Part shown: piece after piece, positions 44,886 through 53,808 of the stretch
How positions within the stretch are numbered: the stretch's first letter is position 1
Layout of the letters: each line of letters starts with the position of its first letter
From: CAYWCV01 sp964629885
Lineage (GTDB): Bacteria > Bacteroidota > Rhodothermia > Balneolales > CAYWCV01
DNA: 64,000 bases
Direction: 5' to 3'
Assembly (NCBI GenBank): GCA_964629885.1
Contig: CAZVRJ010000010.1
Span: 1 to 64,000 of the forward strand
Position numbers and translations under genes: made by a program
Notes under the pieces: generated by a model
Databases searched by the model: none
Seen by the model: only the letters and a program-made list of their open reading frames with translations
What the model was told of the DNA's origin: nothing

Positions 44886-46856
44886 CTATTTGAGAAGGGT
44901 TAGCTTTTTGGTGATAGACCCTGCAGATGTCTGCAGACGCATCAGATAGACACCTGATGCCAACATTGACCCGTCAAACATGATGCTGTGGGTTCCTGAT
45001 TGATACTCACGATCAACTACAACCGAGCGAACCACCTTGCCAGAAATATCTAACACGTCTAAGCTCACACTATCGCGTTGAGGAATTGAAAACTGGATGG
45101 TTGTTGTCGGGTTAAAAGGATTCGGGTAGTTTTGATGCAAAACTGGTCCAACTGGCAAATTCGGAGCAATCTCCTCTGAATTTGAGAGAAGCATCCCATC
45201 TAAAACAATGTCTGGGCTCAACTTCCGGTTCAGAATGAGCATCGCCCCATCAGCAAAGACATGTCGGTTATTGTTAGTGGAACCAGATCTTAATTCCGCA
45301 AACTTGCGGTTACCGGAGGTGATAAACTGTGTACCAATTTTGATCCAACCCCGACCAGCACTACGCTGGTTGATCAATGTGTCCTTACGGCCGAGATCGC
45401 CCCATGTAGAATAGGAAGCAGCTTGGGATGATTCGAAATTAGATACCGGGTTAAAGACATACACGTCATACCAAGCGGTCCAAGGGACGTTCGTAGACCA
45501 TTCGATTGTCGAGCCCGATCCCTCTGGTGTGCGGAGGACTCCCCCTTTATGACCTTTGTATTCCGTTGTCGTAGTCCATGTTCCCGCTATTGTAGCGCCA
45601 GGAGTGTCTTCGTCAACGATGATAGCTTTTGGTCGCCTGATCTTGCCTTGGCGAAACGGGAGCAGGGACGGTACATTATAGTAGTACTTGTAGAGAGTGT
45701 CTGCAGCAAATTCGTTCTTGTCGCGAAGTCCTTCGTAAAAGAAATATACCTCACCATTTACCCCTCTCGACCGATTAAACTCCACAGCCTGCCGAATATA
45801 CGTCGATCGGTTAAATTGATTCCCAGCCTTGATTAAAATGCCTGGCGAAAGTTTTGCACGGTCGACGGGCTTAACGTATCCCGAAGATCCCGTTCCACTA
45901 CCAACCAGTTCAATGATAAGATTGCGGTAACTGTTGATATCATACCGGTATGCTTGTGGATGGAGCATATCAACGTAGCTCGAATCCATCCAACGGGGCC
46001 AATCTTGCAGGTACTGGGAATAACTGAATGGAAAGATGCTCGGCGACATTGAGACAATTAACTTTGGATCGTACTGTTTCACCATTCGGTACAACCTGCC
46101 GCCAAAGTGGGTCAACTTATCTGCCTTCCATTTCATGAATGCGGCGTTGTTGAACTGAGCCGGCGGATTTTGGCCATTATGCTCCGCCCGGTACATTTCT
46201 ATGTTTTGGTCGCTATATCCACCCTCTGCTGGCATAGCGGGAAGCCTATCGTCACCTTGTACGCCATCCACATCGTAATCTTCAATAACCTCACGGATTA
46301 AGTTCAGCATGAAGTCTTGCACCTCAGGATTTAGGGCATCCATCCAATCGAAACCATTTTTTACGACCAAATTGCCATTAATGTCGATCGCCTTCCAATG
46401 TGGACGATTATTGATGAGGTGTCCACCGTTTTGAGAGTAGCTAGAAGAGAATCCAAATTCGAACCAAGGAATCACTTCCATCCCGTTCCGGTGAGCCTCA
46501 ACAATTAACTCCCTGAGTGGGTCTCGGTTCTGCGATTTGAAAGGAAGATCCGACAGATTGTATTGGTCGAGCTGCGATCCAAACTCCCTGCGCATTGTTC
46601 GGCTTGGATACAAAGTATATCCTTTGTTCCACACAACTGGGAAAACCACATTAAAGCCTCTAGAGGCTAGGTAATCCATAGCCTCAGCAATCTTCTCCCT
46701 TGAGCTGAGTACATCACTATCTACGTTGGTAACCCATACACCGCGCACTTCCTGTTTGTAGGGCAGAGTCTGACCGTGCGCAGGGCCCAAACCAACCAAA
46801 AGCATCACTGTTAGAGCGATGCAAGTAATGCGATATGTACGTGTCAAATGGGTCAC
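44886..46856 (-). CDS. GHL10 (family 10-like) glycoside hydrolase with T9SS sorting domain
   Basis: A 656-residue secreted enzyme of the COG1649/DUF187 (GHL10) family, TIM-barrel proteins that cleave glycosidic bonds. Signal peptide to about residue 29; catalytic barrel about 35-400 with EVRGVWVTNVDSDVL, VIPWFEFGFSSSY (candidate catalytic Glu), and YDVDGVQGDDRLP (acidic pair); a Golvesin/xanthan-lyase-like beta-sandwich about 410-545; and a T9SS type A tail (HQNYPNPFNPTTTIQF to the end). It overlaps the upstream paralogue by 4 bp (ATGA) and is expected to be released or anchored at the cell surface. Substrate unknown. Confidence 0.9.
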   Translation of the reverse strand: MTHLTRTYRITCIALTVMLLVGLGPAHGQTLPYKQEVRGVWVTNVDSDVLSSREKIAEAMDYLASRGFNVVFPVVWNKGYTLYPSRTMRREFGSQLDQYNLSDLPFKSQNRDPLRELIVEAHRNGMEVIPWFEFGFSSSYSQNGGHLINNRPHWKAIDINGNLVVKNGFDWMDALNPEVQDFMLNLIREVIEDYDVDGVQGDDRLPAMPAEGGYSDQNIEMYRAEHNGQNPPAQFNNAAFMKWKADKLTHFGGRLYRMVKQYDPKLIVSMSPSIFPFSYSQYLQDWPRWMDSSYVDMLHPQAYRYDINSYRNLIIELVGSGTGSSGYVKPVDRAKLSPGILIKAGNQFNRSTYIRQAVEFNRSRGVNGEVYFFYEGLRDKNEFAADTLYKYYYNVPSLLPFRQGKIRRPKAIIVDEDTPGATIAGTWTTTTEYKGHKGGVLRTPEGSGSTIEWSTNVPWTAWYDVYVFNPVSNFESSQAASYSTWGDLGRKDTLINQRSAGRGWIKIGTQFITSGNRKFAELRSGSTNNNRHVFADGAMLILNRKLSPDIVLDGMLLSNSEEIAPNLPVGPVLHQNYPNPFNPTTTIQFSIPQRDSVSLDVLDISGKVVRSVVVDREYQSGTHSIMFDGSMLASGVYLMRLQTSAGSITKKLTLLK

Positions 46857-48427
46857 TTCTTTTTATTCAGTTTATTCAAGAACATGACACCGTCAACAGC
46901 AATTTGTGAATTTGAGGAGACAACAACATGCACCCAGTCACCCTTAGATGCGATCACCTCCCCTGCTAACATCCATCCTTCCAAATTCCCTGAGAGTTCA
47001 CGGTTGAAGAATTCGCCGTCGGTGTGATTGCCGAATTTGATCTCAACATTGGGTGTTTCTTCCATCGAATATCCGAATGGAATATGGATATATACCTCAT
47101 AGCGTGCCGTTTCGGGCTCTTTGAAGGTGTACTGCACCGACCCCGACCCTTGCATGAACTGGCCATCAAAGGCTTGGTCGGAACTTACGGATGTCCAATT
47201 ACCTGTGAGTTCAGCCTCTTCTTCATGAATAATGTGAGCGGGTTTCCTTCTGACGACTCCATTGCGGTAGGGAAGCGTTGCTGATTCAGAATAGAACGTG
47301 TTGCGCAGGGTGTCGGCGAGATGTTCATTGTTGTGATTCATGCCCTCGTAAAAGAAATAGACTTCCCCCTTTGTGCCTTTCGACCTATTGTGGTTTATGG
47401 CGGTCTTGACGTACTGCGGACCATTGTATCGTGGACCTGACTTGGTCAATATGCCTATGGCCAAGGTGTAGGGCTTTGCTTCGGGTTGATTGGCATACGA
47501 AACAATCTCATCTACCGTCTCTTTGTACTGGGTGGTGTCGTAGCGGTATGCCTGTGGAATCAAAAGGTCGACAAATCCACCTTTAACCCAAGCGGGCCAA
47601 TCCTGCAGGTAATTATTAAAGCCCCAAGGGTAAATGATGGGTGAGTATGATACGATGAGCTCTTGGTCGAAGGCTTTTACTGTCTCGTACAGTTGTTTTC
47701 CGTAGGCGCTCAATTTGTCTGCCTTCCACTGTAAAAATTGTGGCTCAAGCGGATTTTCTGGAACATCGTTTCCGGTTTCCATTTTGTACATGCTTACCGT
47801 AAGCGGATCATACCCGCCCTCGGCAGGCAGCGAAGGAAGGCGGTCGTCGCCTTGTACGCCGTCCACATCGTAGTTTTGGGGCACCTCCATAACCAGCTGG
47901 GTCATAAACGTCTGCACCTCGGGGTCGAAAGCGTTCATCCACTCAAATCCGTTTTTAGTGAGTAGCGAGCCGTCGAATGCACGTGCCGACCATTGAGGGT
48001 ATTTATTGATAATGTGCCCACCCTTTTGGTTTATGGATGTCGAAAATCCAAACTCGAACCAAGGGATGACCTCAAGTCCACGACGGTGTGCCTCCACAAT
48101 GAGCTCTGCTAGCGGATCGCGACCCTGCGCTTGGAACAGCGTGTCAATTTTGTAAGGTGATCCAAAATATTGTTCCATTACTTGGCTGGGATACAGGGTA
48201 TATCCATCGTTCCAGACAACCGGAAAAACAACGTTGAATCCTCGATCAGCTAAGTAATCGATTGCTTGGGCTGTTGCTTTTTTGCTGAACATGACCTCAC
48301 TGTCGATGTTTGTTATCCAAACACCACGCACTTCTTCTTCTAATACTAGAGATGAAACCTGCTTCTGCTCGGAGCATGCTGCAAGAAGTGCGAATGGGAT
48401 AAAAATACTTGCGATAAATTTTTTCAT
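46853..48427 (-). CDS. GHL10 glycoside hydrolase, lipoprotein form
   Basis: A 524-residue paralogue of the next gene, with the same barrel motifs (EEEVRGVWITNIDSEVMF, VIPWFEFGFSTSI, YDVDGVQGDDRLPSLPAEGGYDP) and the same trailing beta-sandwich (AHIIHEEEAELTGNWTSVSSDQAFDGQF). Instead of a T9SS tail it has a lipobox (ALLAAC, Cys18). It would therefore be membrane anchored, either on the surface or facing the periplasm, and could shorten products imported from the surface enzyme. Start and stop both overlap neighbours by 4 bp, showing tight translational coupling. Confidence 0.9.
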   Translation of the reverse strand: MKKFIASIFIPFALLAACSEQKQVSSLVLEEEVRGVWITNIDSEVMFSKKATAQAIDYLADRGFNVVFPVVWNDGYTLYPSQVMEQYFGSPYKIDTLFQAQGRDPLAELIVEAHRRGLEVIPWFEFGFSTSINQKGGHIINKYPQWSARAFDGSLLTKNGFEWMNAFDPEVQTFMTQLVMEVPQNYDVDGVQGDDRLPSLPAEGGYDPLTVSMYKMETGNDVPENPLEPQFLQWKADKLSAYGKQLYETVKAFDQELIVSYSPIIYPWGFNNYLQDWPAWVKGGFVDLLIPQAYRYDTTQYKETVDEIVSYANQPEAKPYTLAIGILTKSGPRYNGPQYVKTAINHNRSKGTKGEVYFFYEGMNHNNEHLADTLRNTFYSESATLPYRNGVVRRKPAHIIHEEEAELTGNWTSVSSDQAFDGQFMQGSGSVQYTFKEPETARYEVYIHIPFGYSMEETPNVEIKFGNHTDGEFFNRELSGNLEGWMLAGEVIASKGDWVHVVVSSNSQIAVDGVMFLNKLNKKK

Positions 48428-49542
48428 GCCGAATCCCGTACAACAAGTTCTGGTTGAATTAAAAAGCGTTCGCCTGCTTTGTTGTCGCGCTGCTCAACAG
48501 CCTCTAAAATTTTGTTGATCGCGAGCTCCCCTAGCTCTTGTCGTGGCACGTTCACGGTTGTCAATGGCACCCGTGCCTCTGAGCATCGCTCAATGTTGTC
48601 GAAGCCCACACAGGCAATATCTTGAGGTATGCGATATCCACGTTCTAGAATAGCTTTCTGGAAACCCATGGCCACCATGTCGTTAAACAGAAAGACCCCA
48701 TCAACCCCGATATCTTTGAAGCAGATGCTTTGCCCGATTTTATAACCTTCGTCGAATGCCGTGGCCTCGCTGCCAAAGCTGAAACGAAATACAAAAACGT
48801 CTGTGCTGGTGTTCACCCCAGCTTCTTGGAGGGCGTCCATAAACCCTTGAAGTCGTAAATCGTCGGTCTTGAATCCGATTTCGCCCACTACAATCGCAAA
48901 GCGGCGCGTGCCCCGGCGCACCAAATGCTCGCCCACAAGCCATCCACCACGGTAATTGTCGACATCGACAATCATTGCCGGCGAGTCGTACACTTCATGC
49001 ATGAATACCATGGGATACTTCGCTTCGACCAGTTTGTCGTAGATGGAGATCCCAAATAGTGATTTTCTTCGCGTAGTTACCAACAACCCGGCAGCATTGT
49101 GGTCAACCATCAATCGGAGAAGGGCATCCTCCTGTTGATAGATGTCGCGAGAGACAGTAAGCAGCAACTGGCGCTTTTTCTTATCGGCCGCTTCGGCCAA
49201 ACCTTTGTAAATTCCCGAAAAATAAGGACCCTCAACATCTCTGATAAGCAAGCCTATTTTGTTGGAGGTCAAATCGATGGATCCCGAAAGCGACCCACGC
49301 TGCCTAGTGCTACTTGTGTTTGCAAACGTGCCCTTGCCAACACGGCTGATCACAACTTGCTCATCGTTGAGAATCTGCATGGCCTTTTTGATGGTCGACA
49401 TACTAACCTCGTAGTCGCGAGCCAAATTCAGGAAGTTCGGGATGCGTCCTTGCACTCCAAATTCCATCTTTTTGATGCGCACCTTCAGATCGTTGGCGAC
49501 CTGTTCATAAAGTTTCTCGGTTGTGTCGGCGAGATCGATCAT
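48424..49542 (-). CDS. GntR-LacI chimeric transcriptional regulator (AraR-like architecture)
   Basis: A 372-residue regulator. Residues about 8-75 are a GntR winged helix (TTEKLYEQVANDLKVRIKKMEFGVQGRIPNFLNLARDYEVSMSTIKKAMQILNDEQVVISRVGKGTF). Residues about 90-370 are a LacI/periplasmic-binding-protein-like sugar sensor (NKIGLLIRDVEGPYFSGIYKGLAEAADKKKRQLLLT, GVDGVFLFNDMVAMGFQKAILERGYRIPQDIACVGFDNIERCSEARVPLTTVNVPRQELGELA). The same combination is known from AraR. It is embedded in the operon it probably controls, 4 bp after the PorV-like gene and overlapping the first hydrolase gene. The effector is probably a mono- or disaccharide. Confidence 0.92.
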   Translation of the reverse strand: MIDLADTTEKLYEQVANDLKVRIKKMEFGVQGRIPNFLNLARDYEVSMSTIKKAMQILNDEQVVISRVGKGTFANTSSTRQRGSLSGSIDLTSNKIGLLIRDVEGPYFSGIYKGLAEAADKKKRQLLLTVSRDIYQQEDALLRLMVDHNAAGLLVTTRRKSLFGISIYDKLVEAKYPMVFMHEVYDSPAMIVDVDNYRGGWLVGEHLVRRGTRRFAIVVGEIGFKTDDLRLQGFMDALQEAGVNTSTDVFVFRFSFGSEATAFDEGYKIGQSICFKDIGVDGVFLFNDMVAMGFQKAILERGYRIPQDIACVGFDNIERCSEARVPLTTVNVPRQELGELAINKILEAVEQRDNKAGERFLIQPELVVRDSA

Positions 49543-49546
49543 GTTG

Positions 49547-50554
49547 TCAAAATTTTACTGTTGCTCCAAGCGTACTTATACCACCAAGAATACCGCGGTC
49601 GCTGTATGCATAATCTGCAGCGATTCTGTCGGCCAATTTCACACCAAATCCAAGACGAATGTGCCCCAAACCCTCTGTGCCCGATAAGAAGGCATTGGCA
49701 TAGCCACCCCTCAGGAAGAACGTGTTTCGGTATCCATACTCAAAACCTGAATTGATGTAGGGATTGTTATTGTTCGGATATACTGCATCTGATGTGACAA
49801 AAAGGGACTGGTTTGGATTGTCGATGATTTTATATCCAAGTCCAATTCGGAAAATGAGGGGCAAATCCCAAGACCGCAGAGAGAGGTTCCCTAGTATTCC
49901 GTCGTTGTTACCACTTGCACGAGGATCAAGGTCTACACGTATAGCTGTATTGTCGCCTTGGAGCTTCATTTCGGATCCAAAATTGGAGATGCTGAACCCT
50001 AAGTTCATGTTTTTAAATGGTGTCTGATATTGAAAACCCATATCGACGGCCATAGCAGACGCCTTCATCCTCCAAATGGTAGACTGTACGAACTTCACAT
50101 TGCCACCCATAGAGAAAAACTCCGTCAACTGTTGAGCATAGCTCAGACCCAATGAGACGTCCTGTACACGGAACACTTCACCAGTTCCCTCGGGGAAGAG
50201 GACATCCGTCACCTTCATGGTGCCCGAATCGAAGGAGTTGAAATGAGCACCGACGTACATGTTCGGGCGAACCCTGAAAATTGCGGCAGCGTAGTTAAGC
50301 CTTGTATCGATGATCCAGTCGGTGTATTGGAAAGATACTTGACTCCCATTTATCTGGGTGACGCCGGCCGGATTCCAGTACAGCGATGTGACATCATTAA
50401 CGGCGGCGACGTGGGCTTCGCCCATGGCCATACCTCGGGCGCCAACGGCGATTTCAAGAAAAGACACTGCTGTTGTACCGACCTTCTTTTGGGCCAATAC
50501 AGGCGTCGATACGATCAATCCAAAGAGGAGTGCTATTATCAGATGCTGTTTCAT
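49547..50554 (-). CDS. PorV/PorQ-family outer-membrane beta-barrel protein
   Basis: A 335-residue FadL-like barrel. The ATG at 50554 is chosen because it opens a signal peptide ending STPVLAQ; an upstream in-frame extension overlaps the preceding gene and lacks any domain. The family N-terminus is plain: TTAVSFLEIAVGARGMAMGEAHVAAVNDVTSLYWNPAG. The barrel ends in YAYSDRGILGGISTLGATVKF with a closing Phe. PorV is the T9SS shuttle that accepts sorting-domain proteins after translocation. Here the gene follows a probable sorting-domain client by 22 bp, suggesting a dedicated carrier or surface anchor. A role in uptake with the TonB receptor is an alternative. Confidence 0.88.
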   Translation of the reverse strand: MKQHLIIALLFGLIVSTPVLAQKKVGTTAVSFLEIAVGARGMAMGEAHVAAVNDVTSLYWNPAGVTQINGSQVSFQYTDWIIDTRLNYAAAIFRVRPNMYVGAHFNSFDSGTMKVTDVLFPEGTGEVFRVQDVSLGLSYAQQLTEFFSMGGNVKFVQSTIWRMKASAMAVDMGFQYQTPFKNMNLGFSISNFGSEMKLQGDNTAIRVDLDPRASGNNDGILGNLSLRSWDLPLIFRIGLGYKIIDNPNQSLFVTSDAVYPNNNNPYINSGFEYGYRNTFFLRGGYANAFLSGTEGLGHIRLGFGVKLADRIAADYAYSDRGILGGISTLGATVKF

Positions 50555-50576
50555 GATCACTATTCCTGTGTATGCA

Positions 50577-53500
50577 TCAGTTGATAATGGCAAATTTTCC
50601 AATCTTCTCGCCAATACCTGGCGCGTCGACGTGGAAGAAGTAAAGACCGAACGAGACCTCCAACCCTTCATTGGTTTTCAAGTCCCATACTGCAACGCCA
50701 TTCGAAGGGTTCAATTCCCTGAGGAAAACCCCACTGGCCGAAAAGATTCGCACTCGACACGTGGTTGGCAGTTTGCGAATTTCAATCCTTCGTTCACCAC
50801 GACCCGATAGAAAAGGTCGAGACTCCGTAACAGTAGCCGCTATATATGGATTTGGAACGACGATGATCTCATCTAGCAGCGTTTTGTCGGCATCTTCGTC
50901 TATTTTTGTGGCAGTTACTCTCAAAACATATTCATCACGTTCGCCGAACGGCTTCTGGGTTCGAAGCACAAACCTATCGCCAGCCTGTGGAAGAACAGCC
51001 AGAGACGCTGGCAACTCGTTGCCGTTGGCATCTACTGGTGGATTAAAGAGAATCTTCCAACTCAAGGTGTACCGGAAATCATTTGGCCTATTCCTGAACA
51101 CAAGATCAATGCTCTCCCCAATGTCGATGCGGCCGTTGGTCGATTGAGGAAGTTCATTAAGGATGAAATTAATATTCTCATCGCTACCCTCTTCATACAG
51201 TCTGAAATTGACTGGACGAGTGAATAGACCCGTGTTATTGATGAATGCAGTATCTAATACCGCATTTTCCTCTCCGAAATCGATAACAATATTGATGGGC
51301 CAAAGAGGTGGTGTAGGAATTAGTGTTGTTGGTAGCGGTGCCTGAATAGCCGACCTCAGATTGGATTTACTACTCGGGGAAAATCTCGAGTTCTGTTGCG
51401 TAAATGTCTGTGTTGGAAATGTGTTATTGAAAACGAGAAGGAATCCTTCGTCAAAAATCTCTTCCGTCCAATTGGTCACATAGGTTCCATCAGGATTTTT
51501 CGGAACGGGTGCTTTATCGACAACGGTACGGCCCACTTTGTCTTTGACCGTGTATGTCTTCGTTCCGTACTCCACGCTGGTAGCCACTGCTTCCTGCTCG
51601 AAAGTGATGGTGTATTCGGTTTCGAGGAATGCCCGCTCGTTAATAGGAAATGCCTGGAGTACGGAGGTGGCATCGCCCTTGGCTCGTGGGACCCGATTCT
51701 GATCGTCTACACTAAGCTCACCGAGAATTTCGTCTGCTGGCTGACTGTTGGGTCGTGCCGAAACAGTGTTCACGTCGTAACGCGTAACAACTCCTTGAGT
51801 TACAGTGATACTTCCTGGCGATTCAGACGGTGAAATCGGAAAAAGTAGAGGCGAGTCGGAAATACCTAGATCAAAATACGAGTCAACGTACCCAGCATCG
51901 TAGGAAAGCACAGCGTAATAATAGACCCTTCCGTTAATAACGTCGGTGTCGATGTAGGAATGCTGCAAGCCCGTATCGTCGCCCATAAAGAAGTGAACAC
52001 CGTTCGGTAATCCAATTTCTTCACCAAACTGTAGCTTGTGGTATCCTTTAAGGCCATTCACCTTGTCGAATTGTGCAATTGACCTCTTGTAGACCGAGTT
52101 TCCAAATGAGTCGGTAATATCTTGGGCGTCGTTAAACTGTGGATCTGTGGATTTGATGATGCGGTAGCCCTCAAAATCGAAGCCATAGATCGGATCCCTA
52201 GAAAACTCAGCCAGGTTATCCCAAATGAGAGTGACCTTCCCATCGCCGGCAATCGCCTTCAGCTTTGGCTGGCGGGGTGGGCGTGCAAAACGATAGTCGG
52301 AATCATAGATACGTTGCGCCACCTGGGCTGACCGGAATAGCGCCTGGCGGTTAGCGCCAAAAACAAAACAGGTGGAGAAACGCTCCGTACGATCAGGTCT
52401 TAGTCGAAATGGTCCAGAAGCGAAAATCCAGATCTGGTTAACACCCTGTGCGGGGATGTCGAAAAATCCCGGTTGCATCTTCGGCCACATGGCGGCCTCA
52501 TTATGAATGCTCACCGATCCGAACAGTGGTGCATTAAACGAGGTTAGACCCACTTGATCCGACTCGTCGTTGTCAAGTCGGCCAAAATTAGGTTCGCCCT
52601 GATCTGGACGCCCATTCCCCTCAGTGCCATCGGGATCTGGACCTGGATAGCCTTCAAAACCAGGGCCAATACCATCACTTCCGACATCGTCGACCAACGC
52701 ATTCCAATCGCCATCTTCGTCGCCTGACCAATGCTCTTTTGGATCGCCATAACGACCAACTGGCCCAAATATCAACTGACCAGCATCATTATCACGACTT
52801 TCGTCGATCAAACCATCGTTATCGTTGTCGATGAAGTCGTCGGAAATACCGGGGCTTTCAAGGAATTTCCATCCAATATAACCTGGAGGGATATCCCTGA
52901 ATTGACCCCATGTACCAACACCCGAAAGGGCCCAACCAAAAACAATATCCTGAGAAATGTCGAAATCGGCCGCATCGTCCGTAGATCCGGAACCGGCAGG
53001 ATTGACATCCGTGTAACCACCAAAGTAGATGGGATTGTTAGCGTTCAAATTATTGTAAACGATATCACCAATGTTGGATACCTCATATTGCATGAACAAA
53101 ATGTCCTTAGCAAGCGCCTGACTCCATTGGAATATTCGAACTCGAATTTGAAGACCCAATCCACCGGCTTGTGGGTCGTTAGCCAACGGGCCAAACTTAT
53201 ATTCGGTGTTCGACAGATCGTCCATTACATAGAATAACTCCTGATCAGCATTAAACTGATTTAAACCGAAATAACCGTTCCATTGTCCATCCCATTGCGA
53301 AGGACGATCAGGCCATCTTCTTGGCCACGATTCTGGGTTCAGCGAGTTGGCTATTTCAGGATTCTCAACATTTCTGTTAAAATATTCTGGTAAAGGCTGA
53401 AACTTCCACTCTACGTTGGTCACCGGGTCGATATCCTGTTGGGCGCTGTCACCGTAACCATCGCTCACCATTTCAATGGTTTTGCCATCGCGGTCGACAA

Positions 53501-53801
53501 CGCGGGTTGCAACGAGGCCCGTCATTTCGTGCAAGTGGCCATGGCCTGTACCCTTTGGCCATACTCCAGCTTGGTTGATGCTGAAGTTGCCACGACCCAC
53601 CGTGCCCCAGTTCGTAACAATCGATTCTACCTGATTGCCGTTGGTGTTGAAGCTCGTTCTCCACGACCTTGTACCACGTTCAGGATCGATATAGACACCA
53701 GATGCGTTGTTTTGCGCCAACGACTGTGAAGCTAGGGCTACAATAGAAGCCGTAAAGACTGTGACGATGCGGGCGATATGTAATATGTGTCTGTTTGCCA
53801 T
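50577..53801 (-). CDS. Large secreted surface protein with FnIII-like and T9SS-like C-terminal domains
   Basis: A 1074-residue exported protein of no named family. Signal peptide 1-30 (ALASQSLAQ). The first 500 residues contain several Asp/Asn-rich calcium-binding-like stretches (FIDNDNDGLIDESRDND near 325, then GDEDGDWNALVDDVGSDG and PDPDGTEGNGRPDQGEP). About 505-660 looks like a fibronectin type III module (PKLKAIAGDGKVTLIWDN ... FEGYRIIKSTDP). The final 95 residues (EIIVVPNPYIAATV ... RVRIFSASGVFLREL ... GLYFFHVDAPGIGEKIGKFAIIN) match the pattern of a T9SS type A sorting domain. It lies between the TonB receptor (7-bp gap) and the PorV-like gene, where susD would normally be. I infer a surface capture protein; no catalytic motif was seen. 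Confidence 0.75.
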   Translation of the reverse strand: MANRHILHIARIVTVFTASIVALASQSLAQNNASGVYIDPERGTRSWRTSFNTNGNQVESIVTNWGTVGRGNFSINQAGVWPKGTGHGHLHEMTGLVATRVVDRDGKTIEMVSDGYGDSAQQDIDPVTNVEWKFQPLPEYFNRNVENPEIANSLNPESWPRRWPDRPSQWDGQWNGYFGLNQFNADQELFYVMDDLSNTEYKFGPLANDPQAGGLGLQIRVRIFQWSQALAKDILFMQYEVSNIGDIVYNNLNANNPIYFGGYTDVNPAGSGSTDDAADFDISQDIVFGWALSGVGTWGQFRDIPPGYIGWKFLESPGISDDFIDNDNDGLIDESRDNDAGQLIFGPVGRYGDPKEHWSGDEDGDWNALVDDVGSDGIGPGFEGYPGPDPDGTEGNGRPDQGEPNFGRLDNDESDQVGLTSFNAPLFGSVSIHNEAAMWPKMQPGFFDIPAQGVNQIWIFASGPFRLRPDRTERFSTCFVFGANRQALFRSAQVAQRIYDSDYRFARPPRQPKLKAIAGDGKVTLIWDNLAEFSRDPIYGFDFEGYRIIKSTDPQFNDAQDITDSFGNSVYKRSIAQFDKVNGLKGYHKLQFGEEIGLPNGVHFFMGDDTGLQHSYIDTDVINGRVYYYAVLSYDAGYVDSYFDLGISDSPLLFPISPSESPGSITVTQGVVTRYDVNTVSARPNSQPADEILGELSVDDQNRVPRAKGDATSVLQAFPINERAFLETEYTITFEQEAVATSVEYGTKTYTVKDKVGRTVVDKAPVPKNPDGTYVTNWTEEIFDEGFLLVFNNTFPTQTFTQQNSRFSPSSKSNLRSAIQAPLPTTLIPTPPLWPINIVIDFGEENAVLDTAFINNTGLFTRPVNFRLYEEGSDENINFILNELPQSTNGRIDIGESIDLVFRNRPNDFRYTLSWKILFNPPVDANGNELPASLAVLPQAGDRFVLRTQKPFGERDEYVLRVTATKIDEDADKTLLDEIIVVPNPYIAATVTESRPFLSGRGERRIEIRKLPTTCRVRIFSASGVFLRELNPSNGVAVWDLKTNEGLEVSFGLYFFHVDAPGIGEKIGKFAIIN

Positions 53802-53808
53802 GCTGAAA

